DNA of 64,000 nucleotides from Sulfobacillus acidophilus (GTDB taxonomy: Bacteria > Bacillota > Sulfobacillia > Sulfobacillales > Sulfobacillaceae), in the NCBI GenBank assembly GCA_003023745.1, contig PXYV01000011.1, positions 1-64,000 on the forward strand, read 5' to 3'. This document shows positions 8,914-17,127 of the stretch, piece by piece. The notes beneath the pieces were generated by a model. The model did no database searches. It saw only the letters and a program-made list of their open reading frames with translations, and was not told the DNA's origin. Positions within the stretch are counted from its first letter, which is position 1, and every line of letters starts with the position of its first letter. The position numbers and the translations under genes are program-made.

Positions 8914-8994
8914 CGATATACCGCGTCCCTTCTCGCCTATTGTAGCGAGGTCGACCCGGGTTGGCCAGATTGTTCAGCAAATGGCGAGCCTAAA

Positions 8995-10587
8995 TTAGGC
9001 ACGCTCCCCTGTCGCCTCTGGGCTCAGCGATGGCGCGTCAGGCCATTGCAACCGCCGCCGCGCTGCCAGGAACTCATCGCCCAGTTGGTCTAGACGACGC
9101 ATCATATTGTCATGGTCATCTTCCCAAAAGAAGATATCAATCAACCGCTTTTCTAGGCTGCCACGTCGCTCCAAGTGACGCAAAATGACGTCCAATTCGC
9201 CAACCACAGTGCGAAACAGGTCAATCTTCTCATGCAGCAACCGCAAAATGTCGGCCTCCACGGTGTCCACCGCAAACAGATTATAGATCTGAACCGGTTT
9301 GGTTTGACCAATTCGATGCACACGCCCGATGCGCTGTTCGATCCGCATAGGATTCCACGGCAAATCAAAGTTCACAACCACATGACAAAATTGGAGATTG
9401 ATGCCCTGCCCGCCAGCTTCCGTCGACACTAAGACCCGTTTGTCGGCTTGAAACCAGTCGACCAGTTGATCGCGCACGCCACCCTTGAGTCCACCGTGAA
9501 AAGCCTGTGCCTCGTAGCCGTTCTTCTGAAGAAATTCTACCAAGGCATCTTGAGTGCCGCGATACTCGGTAAAAATCAATATCCGATCCTGAACATGCCG
9601 TGCCAGTTCCAATACCGCCCGCATTTTGGACGTGACGGCAATCGATTCGGCCAGTTTCACCAGATACGCTAACGAATCCCCAATCCATTGCGAGTTTCGC
9701 AACGTCGGCACAAGAGCCCTCGGAGACGAGCACAGTTCCCGTTGTAAAACGAGAAGTGGCAAGACCGTTTGTTCGGTCCGAACCCGATGACGATACTCCG
9801 TTTTCAGCGATGTACTTAGTGCCTCATAGAGCGCCTGCTCTTTTTCATTCAATTTAAGCGGCACCAGCGTCACTTCCCGACCCGGAGACTTCAATCCAAC
9901 AGTCTGGCGACGATTGCGCACCATCACTTGAGCGAGCAAGCGGCGCAATTCCGCAGCGTTGCGTGGCGTCCGTTTATCCAAAATGAATTGTCGGTAAAAT
10001 CTCAGGTAAGGCCCAAACAAACCAGGCTTCACTAAGTTCACCAGGGTGTACAATTCAGTCAACTGGTTCTCCATGGGAGTGGCAGTTAACAACAATAAAT
10101 AACGGCACTTTAACCCTGCCAGCAATTGATAGTTTTGGGTCCGGGTGTTTTTCAGATGATGCGCTTCGTCGACAATGACTAAGTCCCACTGGACATGTTG
10201 CAATTGGTGTAGCAGCGGGGGGCGCTTGGCAGAGTCAATGGACAGCACCCATAGCCATCCTCGGTCTTTTGCACCTTTTTGCGCGGTCCACCCAAACTTC
10301 TGATTGAGCTCATGCACCCACTGCGACTGCAACCCGGCTGGCACCAAAATCAACACGTTATCGACCAGACCTCGCGCCGTTAGTTCAGCAGTAACTAACC
10401 CCGCTTCAATAGTCTTGCCCAGCCCTACCTCATCTGCGAGAATCGCCCGGCCTTCTAGCTGGTTCACGATCTTCAAAATGCTCTCGATTTGATACGCGTG
10501 GATGTCCAGGCCATTCTGCAGTTGCGGTTGTAATTGGTCCCACGCCTTTAAGGTACGGGCTAAGGCGAGCGCGCTCGGCTCAGCCAT
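8995..10587 (-). CDS. Snf2/RapA-type DEAH-box helicase
   Basis: Superfamily 2 ATPase of about 530 residues. Motif I DEVGLGKT near residue 55, motif II VIVDEAHHLKN, motif III LLLTATPMENQ, and in the second RecA lobe EYRGTQDAL, VLVSTEAGGQGINLQF, PWNPMRIEQRIGRVHRIGQ. It lacks extra accessory domains. The ATG at 10587 is preferred because AAGGAGG precedes it by ten bases; a GTG three codons upstream sits too close. It overlaps the primase-polymerase gene by eight bases and closes the Ku-lig-pol operon, suggesting a role in break repair or chromatin clearing (inference). Confidence 0.88.
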   Translation of the reverse strand: MAEPSALALARTLKAWDQLQPQLQNGLDIHAYQIESILKIVNQLEGRAILADEVGLGKTIEAGLVTAELTARGLVDNVLILVPAGLQSQWVHELNQKFGWTAQKGAKDRGWLWVLSIDSAKRPPLLHQLQHVQWDLVIVDEAHHLKNTRTQNYQLLAGLKCRYLLLLTATPMENQLTELYTLVNLVKPGLFGPYLRFYRQFILDKRTPRNAAELRRLLAQVMVRNRRQTVGLKSPGREVTLVPLKLNEKEQALYEALSTSLKTEYRHRVRTEQTVLPLLVLQRELCSSPRALVPTLRNSQWIGDSLAYLVKLAESIAVTSKMRAVLELARHVQDRILIFTEYRGTQDALVEFLQKNGYEAQAFHGGLKGGVRDQLVDWFQADKRVLVSTEAGGQGINLQFCHVVVNFDLPWNPMRIEQRIGRVHRIGQTKPVQIYNLFAVDTVEADILRLLHEKIDLFRTVVGELDVILRHLERRGSLEKRLIDIFFWEDDHDNMMRRLDQLGDEFLAARRRLQWPDAPSLSPEATGERA

Positions 10588-11455
10588 CGCTGTCACACCT
10601 CCTTGATTTTGGTCCGTAGCGTCTATTCACGGCGTCTAAGTCTACATGAGGACCTTGCCACCGAAACGCGTCGCCGCCTTCGCGTAAACGGTTCAGTACC
10701 ACGGGCATTGTCCAGTAGCTCGGCGGCGCGTCCACCTCATCCCAGTCGATCGGCATAGAAACCGTCGCGGTCGGCGTGGCCCTCAGACTGTATGCCATTA
10801 CAGTGGTACGGGTTCTTGTGTTTTGCAGGTAGTCCAAATAGACCCGGCTCCCGCGATCACGCTTGAGCCAACTCGTGGTCGCCAAATCCGGAACGATTTG
10901 TACCACAATTTGAGCCAATCGCCCCATTATCCGGACCACATCCGAAGCTGGATAAGGTCTGATGGCAATATAAAAATGCAGGCCACGTTGACCGGATGTC
11001 TTTAATAAAAAAGGAATGTGCATCAATCCCAACAAATGCCGAACGACCCGAGCGACGTCCACCACCCGGTTCCAATCGGCGGGAGGATTGGGATCCAAGT
11101 CTAAAATAGCCCAATCATGCAATTCAGGTGCCGTTAAACAGCCCAACGGCGCATGCCATTCTAATGCACCGCGTTGCACCCAGGCAATCACGTCAGAAAA
11201 CGTCTGCACGGTGATAGGCGCACCCGACGACAAATGTTTTTGGTAAAACGCCGGACCTTCAACGCCATGCGGCCACCGTCTTAACGTTAACCCCCGCCCG
11301 TTTGCCTGACGTAGCAGGTATGGCGCGATAGCCGCGTAGTAACGCACAACCTCGGCTCGACTAATTGCGGGTTGGGGATAGAGGATCCGATTGGGATGGC
11401 GAATCTGCATCCCATCTTGATTCATGAACTGTGGGCCATTGTCTAAATTGGGCAT
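10580..11455 (-). CDS. ligD: LigD-type primase-polymerase domain protein
   Basis: Eukaryotic-archaeal primase-fold polymerase of bacterial NHEJ, which fills gaps at broken ends. The N-terminus has HPNRILYP, then YYAAIAPYLL, GPAFYQKH, the catalytic WAILDLDP with two Asp near residues 119 and 121, TSGQRGLHFYI (HFY metal/nucleotide site) and DYLQNTRTRTTVMAYSLRA. About 291 residues; a stand-alone Pol domain. The start at 11455 has GGGAGGGG upstream; ATGs at 11425 and 11410 are alternatives. The 5' end overlaps the ligase gene by 95 bases in another frame. Confidence 0.88.
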   Translation of the reverse strand: MPNLDNGPQFMNQDGMQIRHPNRILYPQPAISRAEVVRYYAAIAPYLLRQANGRGLTLRRWPHGVEGPAFYQKHLSSGAPITVQTFSDVIAWVQRGALEWHAPLGCLTAPELHDWAILDLDPNPPADWNRVVDVARVVRHLLGLMHIPFLLKTSGQRGLHFYIAIRPYPASDVVRIMGRLAQIVVQIVPDLATTSWLKRDRGSRVYLDYLQNTRTRTTVMAYSLRATPTATVSMPIDWDEVDAPPSYWTMPVVLNRLREGGDAFRWQGPHVDLDAVNRRYGPKSRRCDSDG

Positions 11456-12230
11456 GGCGAAAGCGCCCCTCCCGGGTTCGACCTCGATACGCAACCTCTA
11501 TCAGGAATGGTTCTTGCCCTAAATGTTTTGGTTCTGACACCCGATCGGCCTTCCACCCCTGGGGTGCTCGCATCTTCCCAACCGGTTTCAAAACCTTGTC
11601 TTGCACCTCTTCAATGGTCCAGTACCATGAGCCGTCCTTAGCCCGCACAGCATCGGTTACCCAAACCCAGCTCGTGTACTGAACCAAAAATTTTTGCCAG
11701 TTGGCTGACCGCTGCCCCGGGCAATAGGGGCTGTCCAACTTTTTGGCCATGACGCCTTCCAAACCCGCCTCTTTTGCCGCTGCAAGCAAGTATTCCCCTT
11801 GCGCCCGCACTCCATCCGATACAACCAAGACTCCCGATGATTGCACCTGACGTCTGAGCTCCTCCCGACGCTTCTGCAGCGGATCTTGCAAGAGCCAGCG
11901 CCCCCGCGCGTACAAACAATCAAAGGCAACGAGCACGTAGCGCTCGGCGCGGCGTTCTTGCAATTCGACGAATCCCGGTTTGCCGTCGATCCATCCCACT
12001 AGTTCAGCATCCAGCACAATGGAGTCCGGCAATTGGTGTCGAATGGCGGCAAGACCGGGATACCTAAGAGTTAAATCCTGGCCTCGACGGGAAAAAATGT
12101 GGAAATCCCGACCGGAACTGATCATCGCACGATAACCGTCCCATTTTGTCTCATACCACCAATCGGAGCCAGAAAAGGGCTGCCTCGCCGTAATCGCCAA
12201 CATCGGCGGCACGAACTCCCCGGGTTGCAT
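11361..12230 (-). CDS. ligD: ATP-dependent DNA ligase, LigD ligase domain
   Basis: Seals breaks in NHEJ. Nucleotidyltransferase motif I is ETKWDGYRA with the AMP-accepting Lys29; then FSRRGQDLT, VLDAELVGW, FDCLY, motif IV EGVMAKK; the OB-fold follows with the IEVAYRGRTREGRFRHAQF end. Motif V, usually WxKxK, reads WQKFLVQ, so its second Lys is replaced. About 20 residues of unrelated tail follow the OB-fold. Starts immediately after the Ku stop (TAA ATG). The order ligase then polymerase is that of the fused Bacillus LigD. Confidence 0.88.
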   Translation of the reverse strand: MQPGEFVPPMLAITARQPFSGSDWWYETKWDGYRAMISSGRDFHIFSRRGQDLTLRYPGLAAIRHQLPDSIVLDAELVGWIDGKPGFVELQERRAERYVLVAFDCLYARGRWLLQDPLQKRREELRRQVQSSGVLVVSDGVRAQGEYLLAAAKEAGLEGVMAKKLDSPYCPGQRSANWQKFLVQYTSWVWVTDAVRAKDGSWYWTIEEVQDKVLKPVGKMRAPQGWKADRVSEPKHLGQEPFLIEVAYRGRTREGRFRHAQFRQWPTVHESRWDADSPSQSDPLSPTRN

Positions 12231-13004
12231 TTAGGGTGTCTCCGCATGTAATTGCTTTTGGGCATCAACGGATGCTTTGAGCCGCTCCATGAGATCGATC
12301 ACCTCTGGCGCCACGTCCGTCTTGGGTGTTGTCGCGGTTGGCAAAAGCGCCTCTATTTGCCGAAGACGCAGCTGGCGCCGATGATTGGGGTATTCGTCCG
12401 GAACGAAAGGATGGGCCAAGTACTGCACCAAAGTTCGCGCCATCGCGAGTTCTTGTTCGCTCAGCGCCACCGAATCGGGCCCCCGCTGTGCACCCTGTCC
12501 TCGCAATGCCTCAGGATAGTACATGCGGTGCAGCATTAAGGTCGTTGCATTGTACGGCCTAATCACGGCCAGCGATGTTCTCGTCCGAAGGGTCATTTCC
12601 GCCAGCGCCACGCGGTTCAACTCGCGCATCACAGAGACTAACAGAGCATATGGCTTATCCCCACCCGGACCGGGCTCCAGCCAGTACGCCGCGTCCCATA
12701 GAACCGGATCAATTTCCGCCAATTTCGGAAAGTTTAAAATCGAAATGGTGTGGTCGGATACCGCATGATAAGGCTCGGGCGGCAGCATCACCACGCGCCC
12801 GTCAGGCAACTGTGCCCCGGTTCCGACCTCTTCGGCTGGCACCACCTTTTCGCATATCGGACAGTACTTTTGATAATGGATCCGGGTCGCACAAGGGGTG
12901 TGGATCCAGTGAGTGTCTACCCGCTCGCTGTCCATCGCCTTAAACAGTTGAATAGGAATAGCGACGAGCCCAAATCCAATGATTCCCCGGTATAGACTTC
13001 GCAT
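12231..13004 (-). CDS. ku: Ku protein, bacterial NHEJ
   Basis: Homodimeric DNA-end-binding ring protein that recruits LigD. 257 residues with the characteristic start (W/L)xGxIxFGLVAIPIQL, CPICEKVVPAEE, the central ISILNFPKLAEIDPV, YALLVSVMREL and the C-terminal AMARTLVQYLAHPF with a short basic tail. Nine bases after ytfJ on the same strand, so the NHEJ genes appear to be read with a sporulation gene. This agrees with the known spore-specific use of Ku/LigD in Bacillus. Confidence 0.95.
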   Translation of the reverse strand: MRSLYRGIIGFGLVAIPIQLFKAMDSERVDTHWIHTPCATRIHYQKYCPICEKVVPAEEVGTGAQLPDGRVVMLPPEPYHAVSDHTISILNFPKLAEIDPVLWDAAYWLEPGPGGDKPYALLVSVMRELNRVALAEMTLRTRTSLAVIRPYNATTLMLHRMYYPEALRGQGAQRGPDSVALSEQELAMARTLVQYLAHPFVPDEYPNHRRQLRLRQIEALLPTATTPKTDVAPEVIDLMERLKASVDAQKQLHAETP

Positions 13005-13013
13005 GGCAGACTA

Positions 13014-13472
13014 CTATGCAAGCGACGATGACTCGACGACCGTTGAGCGCCGTCGGTCCTGAGCAGGGTTGTCGCGATCTTTCCACATTCCCTGCAATTG
13101 ATCGATCACTTGGGGAATGTTGTTGGCCAGCGACTCCCACACATCGCCTTTATCCACCGACAAAAGCCGCACATTATCTTTGTGCATGACCAAAAAACCG
13201 ACTGGATGCAACGTGACGCCCGCTCCACTGCCACCGCCAAACGGGTGGCTCGGGTGCTCCGTCATCCGGCTCCAATATTCTCCCCCACCCGCGGCAAAAC
13301 CAAAGGAAACCCGCGAAACCGGAATGATGGTGCCACCATCTTCGGTTTGGACGGGTTTTCCGACGACGGTATTGACGTCTACCATACCGCGAATTGACTC
13401 CATGGCGGTTTTCATCAATGCTTCTAGGGGATGGCCCGACGCTTTAGGCGCGTCGCCGTTGTAGTTTTCCAT
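13014..13472 (-). CDS. ytfJ: YtfJ/GerW family spore protein
   Basis: 152 residues. The family signature is clear: LMKTAMESIRGMVDVNTVVGKPV, then IIPVSRVSFGFAAGGGEY, a Gly-rich FGGGSGAGVTLHPVGFLV and a C-terminal amphipathic helix. In Bacillus GerW is made in the forespore and is needed for GerA-type germination. GAGGAGGAG precedes the ATG. Overlaps ytfI by 29 bases; scpB-ytfI-ytfJ is a conserved Firmicute order. Confidence 0.92.
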   Translation of the reverse strand: MENYNGDAPKASGHPLEALMKTAMESIRGMVDVNTVVGKPVQTEDGGTIIPVSRVSFGFAAGGGEYWSRMTEHPSHPFGGGSGAGVTLHPVGFLVMHKDNVRLLSVDKGDVWESLANNIPQVIDQLQGMWKDRDNPAQDRRRSTVVESSSLA

Positions 13473-14043
13473 ACCAAACTCCTCCTCGACTTGGGCCGAC
13501 TAGGCCAGATATCATCGCCAGAATAATATCCGAGAGGCGGAGCTGAATTATACTGGTAAAATTACATAAGAAAGCAGATCCATCCCAAATTGGCTCGATC
13601 TCAAATGTTGGCGTTGTTTGCGCACGCGGGGAAATTTTGAGCGCAATCCAGGCGCTTGCGGCTTCCGCCAGTTGAGCCGTCCATAACGCCGTCTGCGCCG
13701 CATTCGCCAACCCTACTCGACAGCGCAGATCAAACCGCACGACCTGCATCCGTTCAAAAAGGTGCTGGGTTAGGCGCGAGAGCACCGTCAGCGCCCAACA
13801 CGCACGGTCAATGGCGTGCCCAGACCAATTCATGGGGAGTGCGGGGGGCGAAGCTTGGAGCACGGATTTGACTGGCAATTGCCAACTCCGATGCCGGTGA
13901 ATGGCAGAATAATCAACGCACACTTGGAGATTAACGCGGCAGTTTTCAACGGTCCAGGTGAAAGTAAGCCAAAACGGTTTGGATATTCCCCACATCGTGA
14001 GAATGAAAAGCAAGGCCGCGACACCGAACGCTCCGAGATCCAT
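13444..14043 (-). CDS. DUF2953 protein, YtfI-like
   Basis: About 199 residues. An N-terminal membrane helix (FGVAALLFILTMWGI) is followed by a beta-rich segment (FTWTVENCRVNLQVCVDY) and helices near the C-terminus including LRLSDIILAMISGLVG. It sits between scpB and ytfJ where Bacillus has ytfI (DUF2953), and the N-terminal helix plus beta layout agrees. Function unknown in the family. Start at the ATG at 14043; a GTG two codons upstream is possible. Confidence 0.6.
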   Translation of the reverse strand: MDLGAFGVAALLFILTMWGISKPFWLTFTWTVENCRVNLQVCVDYSAIHRHRSWQLPVKSVLQASPPALPMNWSGHAIDRACWALTVLSRLTQHLFERMQVVRFDLRCRVGLANAAQTALWTAQLAEAASAWIALKISPRAQTTPTFEIEPIWDGSAFLCNFTSIIQLRLSDIILAMISGLVGPSRGGVWYGKLQRRRA

Positions 14044-14081
14044 GAACACACCCCATCACAGCATCTCCCGCCCAAGGGCGT

Positions 14082-14660
14082 TTATGCGTCCGGTGGCCCA
14101 TCAAGTTCCAACTTAGGCAAGTCCCCAACGGAGCTCAAACCAAATTGCGTCAAAAAATGAGCGGTAGTCCCGTACAAGATGGGGCGGCCCGGAGCCTCCT
14201 TGCGCCCTACTTCCTCAATTAACTGGCGTTGCATCAAGGTTTCCAGGGCCCGCTCCGATCCTGTCTGGCGCACCGCCTCGATTTCCATCCGGGTAATGGG
14301 CTGTCGGTATGCCACGATCGCCAAGACCTCCCAACTGGCATGAGACAGTGGCTCCGGCGCCACGTAACTCAATCGCTCGTGGAGCAGGTCGGCTAACCGA
14401 GGATGTGTGGTCAGCCGCACCCCTTCCGCAACCCGCTGGACCGTGAGGCCAGACCCGCGCTCTGCCAAGCGTTGAGCCAGCGCACCAATATGCCACTCGA
14501 CGGCACTGACGTCCATTTGCAGCCACGTTGCCAACTGAACCAACGTCACGGGCTCCGCCTGCACGAACAACAAGGCTTCAAGCAGGTCTAGAGGTCGCGA
14601 ATGAGCACCGGACCCTGTGTTCGACTGTACGAAAATAGCCGGGGATTCGCCATCAGGCAT
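14082..14660 (-). CDS. scpB: Segregation and condensation protein B
   Basis: Kite subunit of the Smc-ScpAB condensin. Two winged-helix domains: LLEALLFVQAEPVTLVQLATWL at the start and the strongly conserved LSHASWEVLAIVAYRQPITRMEIEAVRQTGSERALETLMQRQLIEEVGRK block, ending with YGTTAHFLTQFGL. About 192 residues from the ATG at 14660; the frame is open 12 codons further to a GTG without a clear ribosome-binding site, so the start is uncertain. Confidence 0.92.
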   Translation of the reverse strand: MPDGESPAIFVQSNTGSGAHSRPLDLLEALLFVQAEPVTLVQLATWLQMDVSAVEWHIGALAQRLAERGSGLTVQRVAEGVRLTTHPRLADLLHERLSYVAPEPLSHASWEVLAIVAYRQPITRMEIEAVRQTGSERALETLMQRQLIEEVGRKEAPGRPILYGTTAHFLTQFGLSSVGDLPKLELDGPPDA

Positions 14661-15067
14661 AAACCTATTGTTGCCGATACTACCATCGCCTTTCACCAGA
14701 ATTCGGCAGCGGAGAGTCTGGCCTTCAGGCCGGAGAACAAGCCGCTTCCCTCGCTTTCTCCCGATTGGTTAGTATGTCGAAATAGGGTCATCCGTCGCTG
14801 CGGCACAGGACTCGAGCCCTCACCATGTGTGCAGGTGCTGGTTCGCCGCTGGCAGTAGCGCCGGCCTGGCACCGCAGCGTCCTGCATGATTTTGGACAGC
14901 TCCGCGCACACCAACCTCGAACGAGAAATTCTGGCCCGGTTACGCGCACCCGCCGAACCTTAAACATGACCATGCGGTTATTCACACAGCCGCCATTACA
15001 ATTCGCCGGATCTTCCTTTCTCGCCCGCGAAACCTCAGTCTCGATCCTCAACTTGTAGCAGCCGTCA
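14661..15067. other. Gap between scpB and scpA
   Basis: About 400 bases. scpA and scpB normally touch or overlap. Two overlapping minus-strand open frames (14693-14914 and 14788-15051) have Cys/Arg-rich low-quality translations and no motif. No terminator is seen. I cannot assign a gene here. Confidence 0.4.
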
Positions 15068-15739
15068 TCATTTCACGGGTTGCTCTAAAATCAGGTGGTC
15101 AAACGCTTTTGTCTGAATTATCCGCACAGACTGCTGGTGCCAAAGATGAACAACTGCCAAGAAGTAGCCAGCCCACTCACGGCGGGGCAAATCGCCCATC
15201 TCGTCTTCAAACACGATACGCTGCTGCTGATTCAGGCGTGTTTCCCAAAACTGCATGTGATCGCGCAACGATGCGGTTTTGCGCTCCACCAGCGCCACCG
15301 ATACCTCTCGGCGCGGGCGCAAGCGCGGAAAAGACCAGACCAGCTTCCACACGTTGGCATCTTTGACGGGCGCAGGCCGTGTCCACACTGGTGGCTGACC
15401 AGCGCGCGGCACGAAGCGCCCAGCGCGAATTTGCTGCAATTGCAACATCTCAGCGGCTCGGCTCGGCCACGATGCACGGGAGGCGGGATCGAACGCTATC
15501 GGCTCCGGGGCGGGTTCGTCCGGCCTGACCAATCCTTCAACTTTGCGTCGAACGATCCATGCCGCCACAGGAACTTCTTCGCTAGCCTCGAGCAAATCCG
15601 CGTATTGACGCCACCGCCCCACGGCCTCTTGCAGCAATAGCGACACATCCATGGTTTGGACTAAGCGCGGCTCTTTTCGAATGCGATTCGCTACATCCTG
15701 CAAATTGCCCACTTGATCCGACACCTCAGGCTTCAACAC
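15068..15739 (-). CDS. scpA: Segregation and condensation protein A (kleisin), divergent
   Basis: About 223 residues. The C-terminal winged helix is recognisable: VSVALVERKTASLRDHM, then a break and REWAGYFLAVVHLWHQQSVRIIQTKAFDHLILEQ, which matches the Smc-head-binding end of ScpA. The usual N-terminal FEGPLDLLLHLI is not readable; only LLLQEAVGRWRQYADLL and a LEAS-VAAWIVRRKVEGLVRP segment take its place. GTG start at 15739 overlaps the lysA 3' end by 14 bases; a second GTG five codons on is possible. Location next to scpB supports the call. Confidence 0.7.
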   Translation of the reverse strand: MLKPEVSDQVGNLQDVANRIRKEPRLVQTMDVSLLLQEAVGRWRQYADLLEASEEVPVAAWIVRRKVEGLVRPDEPAPEPIAFDPASRASWPSRAAEMLQLQQIRAGRFVPRAGQPPVWTRPAPVKDANVWKLVWSFPRLRPRREVSVALVERKTASLRDHMQFWETRLNQQQRIVFEDEMGDLPRREWAGYFLAVVHLWHQQSVRIIQTKAFDHLILEQPVK

Positions 15740-17036
15740 CCGGTGACACCTGTAATGGACGGTCCCATTGGACCAAGTCCTCCCAGCGCTCACGCTCGAT
15801 CCATGCCTGGCTATCCCCTTGGCGCACCAACACCACTGCAGGTCGTGGCACGCGATTATACGTGGAAGCCATGGCATAGTTATAGGCGCCCGTCCCCCAC
15901 ACCGCCAACAAGTCTCCCCGAGTGGGCATGGGCAACTTTACCGAGGCGATTAAGAGATCGCCCGTTTCACAATAGCGCCCGGCCACCGACACCTCCTGCA
16001 ACGGAACATCGTCCGGCTTTCCGTCCAGTTCCGCCGAATAGACAGCTTGGTACAAAGCAGGACGAATATTATCGCCCATACCTCCATCTACGGCCACGTA
16101 CACACGACCGCCCGGCACCTCCTTGACTACTTCAACGCGATATAACGTCAATCCCGCCTCAGCCACCACCGAACGTCCCGGTTCCACAATAATTTGAGGC
16201 GGCCTGTGTCCGGGCGGTGTCCACTCGTCTACTAAGCCCTTAACACGTCTCAGCACCACAGCCGGATCAGGCGGACGATCAGACTTGGTGTATTGCACCC
16301 CAAAACCGCCGCCAATGTCTAAAATGCGCGGCCAATAGCCAAACTGTTCCAGCATCCTCAGGCTAAACTGTAACAAGGCCTGAGCATTAGCGACAAGCGG
16401 TTCAACAGTTAAAATTTGTGATCCGATGTGCGCATGAAATCCGTCGAGACGAAGATTGGTGCACGCCAACGCCCTCTCGACGGCCTCTTCGGCAATTCCG
16501 TTGGCCAATGCCAAGCCAAATTTCGAATCGAATTGGCCAGTTCGGATAAATTCGTGAGTATGCGCCTCAATGCCAGGCGTTAAACGCAGCAACACAGGTG
16601 CCACGCGTTGGCTTTGAGCCGCCGCCTGGTTGACCGCCACAAGTTCATCAATCGAATCAATGACAAAATGACCGACGTCAGACTGAAGTCCTGCGTCAAT
16701 TTCCGCCGCCGTTTTGACGTTGCCGTGAAATAACACGCGCGACATATCAAAGCCCGCAGTCCGGGCTGTATAGAGCTCCCCGCCAGAGACAACATCCAGT
16801 CCGAACTGTTCTTGTGCCACCAACTCCACCATGGCCCGACAACAAAAGGCCTTGCCGGCATAATACGGGGTGCCCCAGTGGGCCAGAGCGTCCCGATACG
16901 CACGCATATTCGCGACCAGTGTCTCGTAATCTAACACATACAACGGCGTTCCGTACTGAGCCGCTAAATCTTCCAGTTTCACGCCTCCGACCGAAATCAC
17001 TCCGTCAGACGATTTGCGATAAGTGCGTGGACGCAT
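15726..17036 (-). CDS. lysA: Diaminopimelate decarboxylase
   Basis: PLP enzyme making lysine from meso-DAP. PLP Lys in YYAGKAFCC, then FHGNVKT, DSIDEL, FHAHIGSQI, DIGGGFGVQY, EPGRSVVAEAG, the active-site GRYCETGD (Cys/Glu of the dimer interface) and GAYNYAMASTYN. 436 residues from the ATG at 17036, which is preceded by GGGGGG at proper distance. Lies between the spoVAF terminator and scpA. In Bacillus lysA also follows the spoVA operon, so this is a conserved neighbourhood. Confidence 0.96.
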   Translation of the reverse strand: MRPRTYRKSSDGVISVGGVKLEDLAAQYGTPLYVLDYETLVANMRAYRDALAHWGTPYYAGKAFCCRAMVELVAQEQFGLDVVSGGELYTARTAGFDMSRVLFHGNVKTAAEIDAGLQSDVGHFVIDSIDELVAVNQAAAQSQRVAPVLLRLTPGIEAHTHEFIRTGQFDSKFGLALANGIAEEAVERALACTNLRLDGFHAHIGSQILTVEPLVANAQALLQFSLRMLEQFGYWPRILDIGGGFGVQYTKSDRPPDPAVVLRRVKGLVDEWTPPGHRPPQIIVEPGRSVVAEAGLTLYRVEVVKEVPGGRVYVAVDGGMGDNIRPALYQAVYSAELDGKPDDVPLQEVSVAGRYCETGDLLIASVKLPMPTRGDLLAVWGTGAYNYAMASTYNRVPRPAVVLVRQGDSQAWIERERWEDLVQWDRPLQVSPGVEA

Positions 17037-17054
17037 ACACAGTCCCCCCAAATA

Positions 17055-17082
17055 CTATAAAGGGACGCCGGAAAAGCGTCCC
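17055..17082 (-). terminator. Rho-independent terminator after spoVAF
   Basis: On the minus strand GGGACGC-loop-GCGTCCC (stem arms 17076-17082 and 17062-17068) is followed by TTTATAGT. It stands 45 bases after the spoVAF stop and before lysA, so it separates the spoVA operon from lysA. Confidence 0.75.
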
Positions 17083-17127
17083 GTGCTGATGGTAGCCTAG
17101 CATGGCTTAAAACCACCGGTCAACCGA

